Of a stretch of 5,559 nt of DNA, positions 5,268 to 5,559 are shown one piece after another (the stretch's first letter is position 1; each line of letters starts with the position of its first letter). Source of the stretch: Alphaproteobacteria bacterium (GTDB lineage: Bacteria > Pseudomonadota > Alphaproteobacteria > Micropepsales > Micropepsaceae); assembly GCA_947455695.1 (NCBI GenBank), contig CANGRN010000127.1:1-5559 (forward strand), in the 5' to 3' direction. The notes under the pieces were generated by a model that saw only the letters and a list, made by a program, of their open reading frames with translations, did not search any database and was not told the DNA's origin. The translations under genes and the position numbers were made by a program.

Positions 5268-5559
5268 GCGACAAACCCCTGGTTGCGGTGCTCGGGCTGG
5301 GCACCATGGGCTCGGGCATGGCGCGCCGCCTGCTTGAAGCCGGATACGAGGCGAAGCTCTTCAATCGTTCGCCTGAGCGGTACAAAAGTTTTAAAGATTC
5401 CGGGGCGGTTCTTTGCAAATCTCCTGCGGAGGCGGCGACCAACGCAGACATCGTTATCAGCATGGTGTCGGATGATCTGGTTTCCCGTTCGCTTTGGCAG
5501 GGGCCACAGGGCGCCCTCTCTACGGCCGCTGCGGGCGCGGTGCTGGTGGAATGCAGCAC
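5264..5559 (+). CDS. NAD(P)-dependent beta-hydroxyacid dehydrogenase (tartronate semialdehyde reductase / 3-hydroxyisobutyrate dehydrogenase family), N-terminal part
   Basis: The first 98 codons are present; the gene runs off the right edge (the family is usually 285-300 residues). Enzymes of this group reversibly reduce a semialdehyde or keto acid to a beta-hydroxyacid. Seen: an N-terminal Rossmann fold with VAVLGLGTMGSGMARRLLEAGY (7-28), containing the GxGxMGxxMA dinucleotide motif at 11-20. FNRSPE (33-38) ends the second strand, where Asn-Arg suggests NADP(H) rather than NAD(H). ADIVISMVSDD (61-71) follows, and the window ends in VECS, the start of the conserved substrate-binding segment. 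The catalytic Lys lies outside the window. The ATG overlaps the dehydratase stop as ATGA, so the two are translationally coupled and probably act in one pathway. Tartronate semialdehyde reductase (GarR-like) is a reasonable guess from context, but other family members cannot be separated on this fragment. Confidence 0.92.
   Translation, partial: MSDKPLVAVLGLGTMGSGMARRLLEAGYEAKLFNRSPERYKSFKDSGAVLCKSPAEAATNADIVISMVSDDLVSRSLWQGPQGALSTAAAGAVLVECS

Overview
The window reads as a piece of a carbohydrate-catabolism locus from a Gram-negative bacterium, most likely an alphaproteobacterium and possibly a sphingomonad or relative. That guess rests on the fairly high G+C, the protein family styles, the Tat-exported glycosidase and the weak Shine-Dalgarno sites. 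No RNA gene, CRISPR array, insertion sequence or phage gene is visible. No gene-free stretch exceeds about 220 bases.

Layout. Three genes run leftward: the N-terminal 267 codons of a GH51 alpha-L-arabinofuranosidase (1-802, cut by the left edge), a FadR/GntR-type repressor with an FCD domain (871-1605), and an IclR-family regulator (1776-2615). After a 220-base divergent control region (2616-2835), three genes run rightward as a tight operon: an ACS-family MFS transporter of the hexuronate/aldarate type (2836-4083, TTG start), an enolase-superfamily acid-sugar dehydratase closest in style to L-rhamnonate dehydratase (4089-5267, GTG start), and the first 98 codons of an NAD(P)-dependent beta-hydroxyacid dehydrogenase (5264-5559, cut by the right edge, overlapping its neighbour by ATGA).

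How the genes may work together (inference). The exported arabinofuranosidase would release sugar from plant polysaccharide side chains. The MFS carrier would import a sugar acid, the dehydratase would convert it to a 2-keto-3-deoxy acid, and the dehydrogenase would reduce a semialdehyde or keto acid further down the route, much as in the gud/gar aldarate genes of enterobacteria. The exact substrate cannot be fixed from the sequence.

The most informative non-coding signal is a pair of perfect TTGTC-N-GACAA palindromes, 21 bp apart centre to centre, in the divergent region. They match the TNGTNNNACNA pattern of FadR-subfamily GntR operators, so the encoded FadR-type protein is the natural candidate to bind them and control both transcription units. 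Other points of note are a ten-G run inside the conserved GE-x-x-x-FP motif of the transporter and a short palindrome enclosing the start codon and Shine-Dalgarno site of the glycosidase. I see no clear evidence of a wholly new system; this looks like a locally arranged sugar-acid locus with an unassigned substrate.
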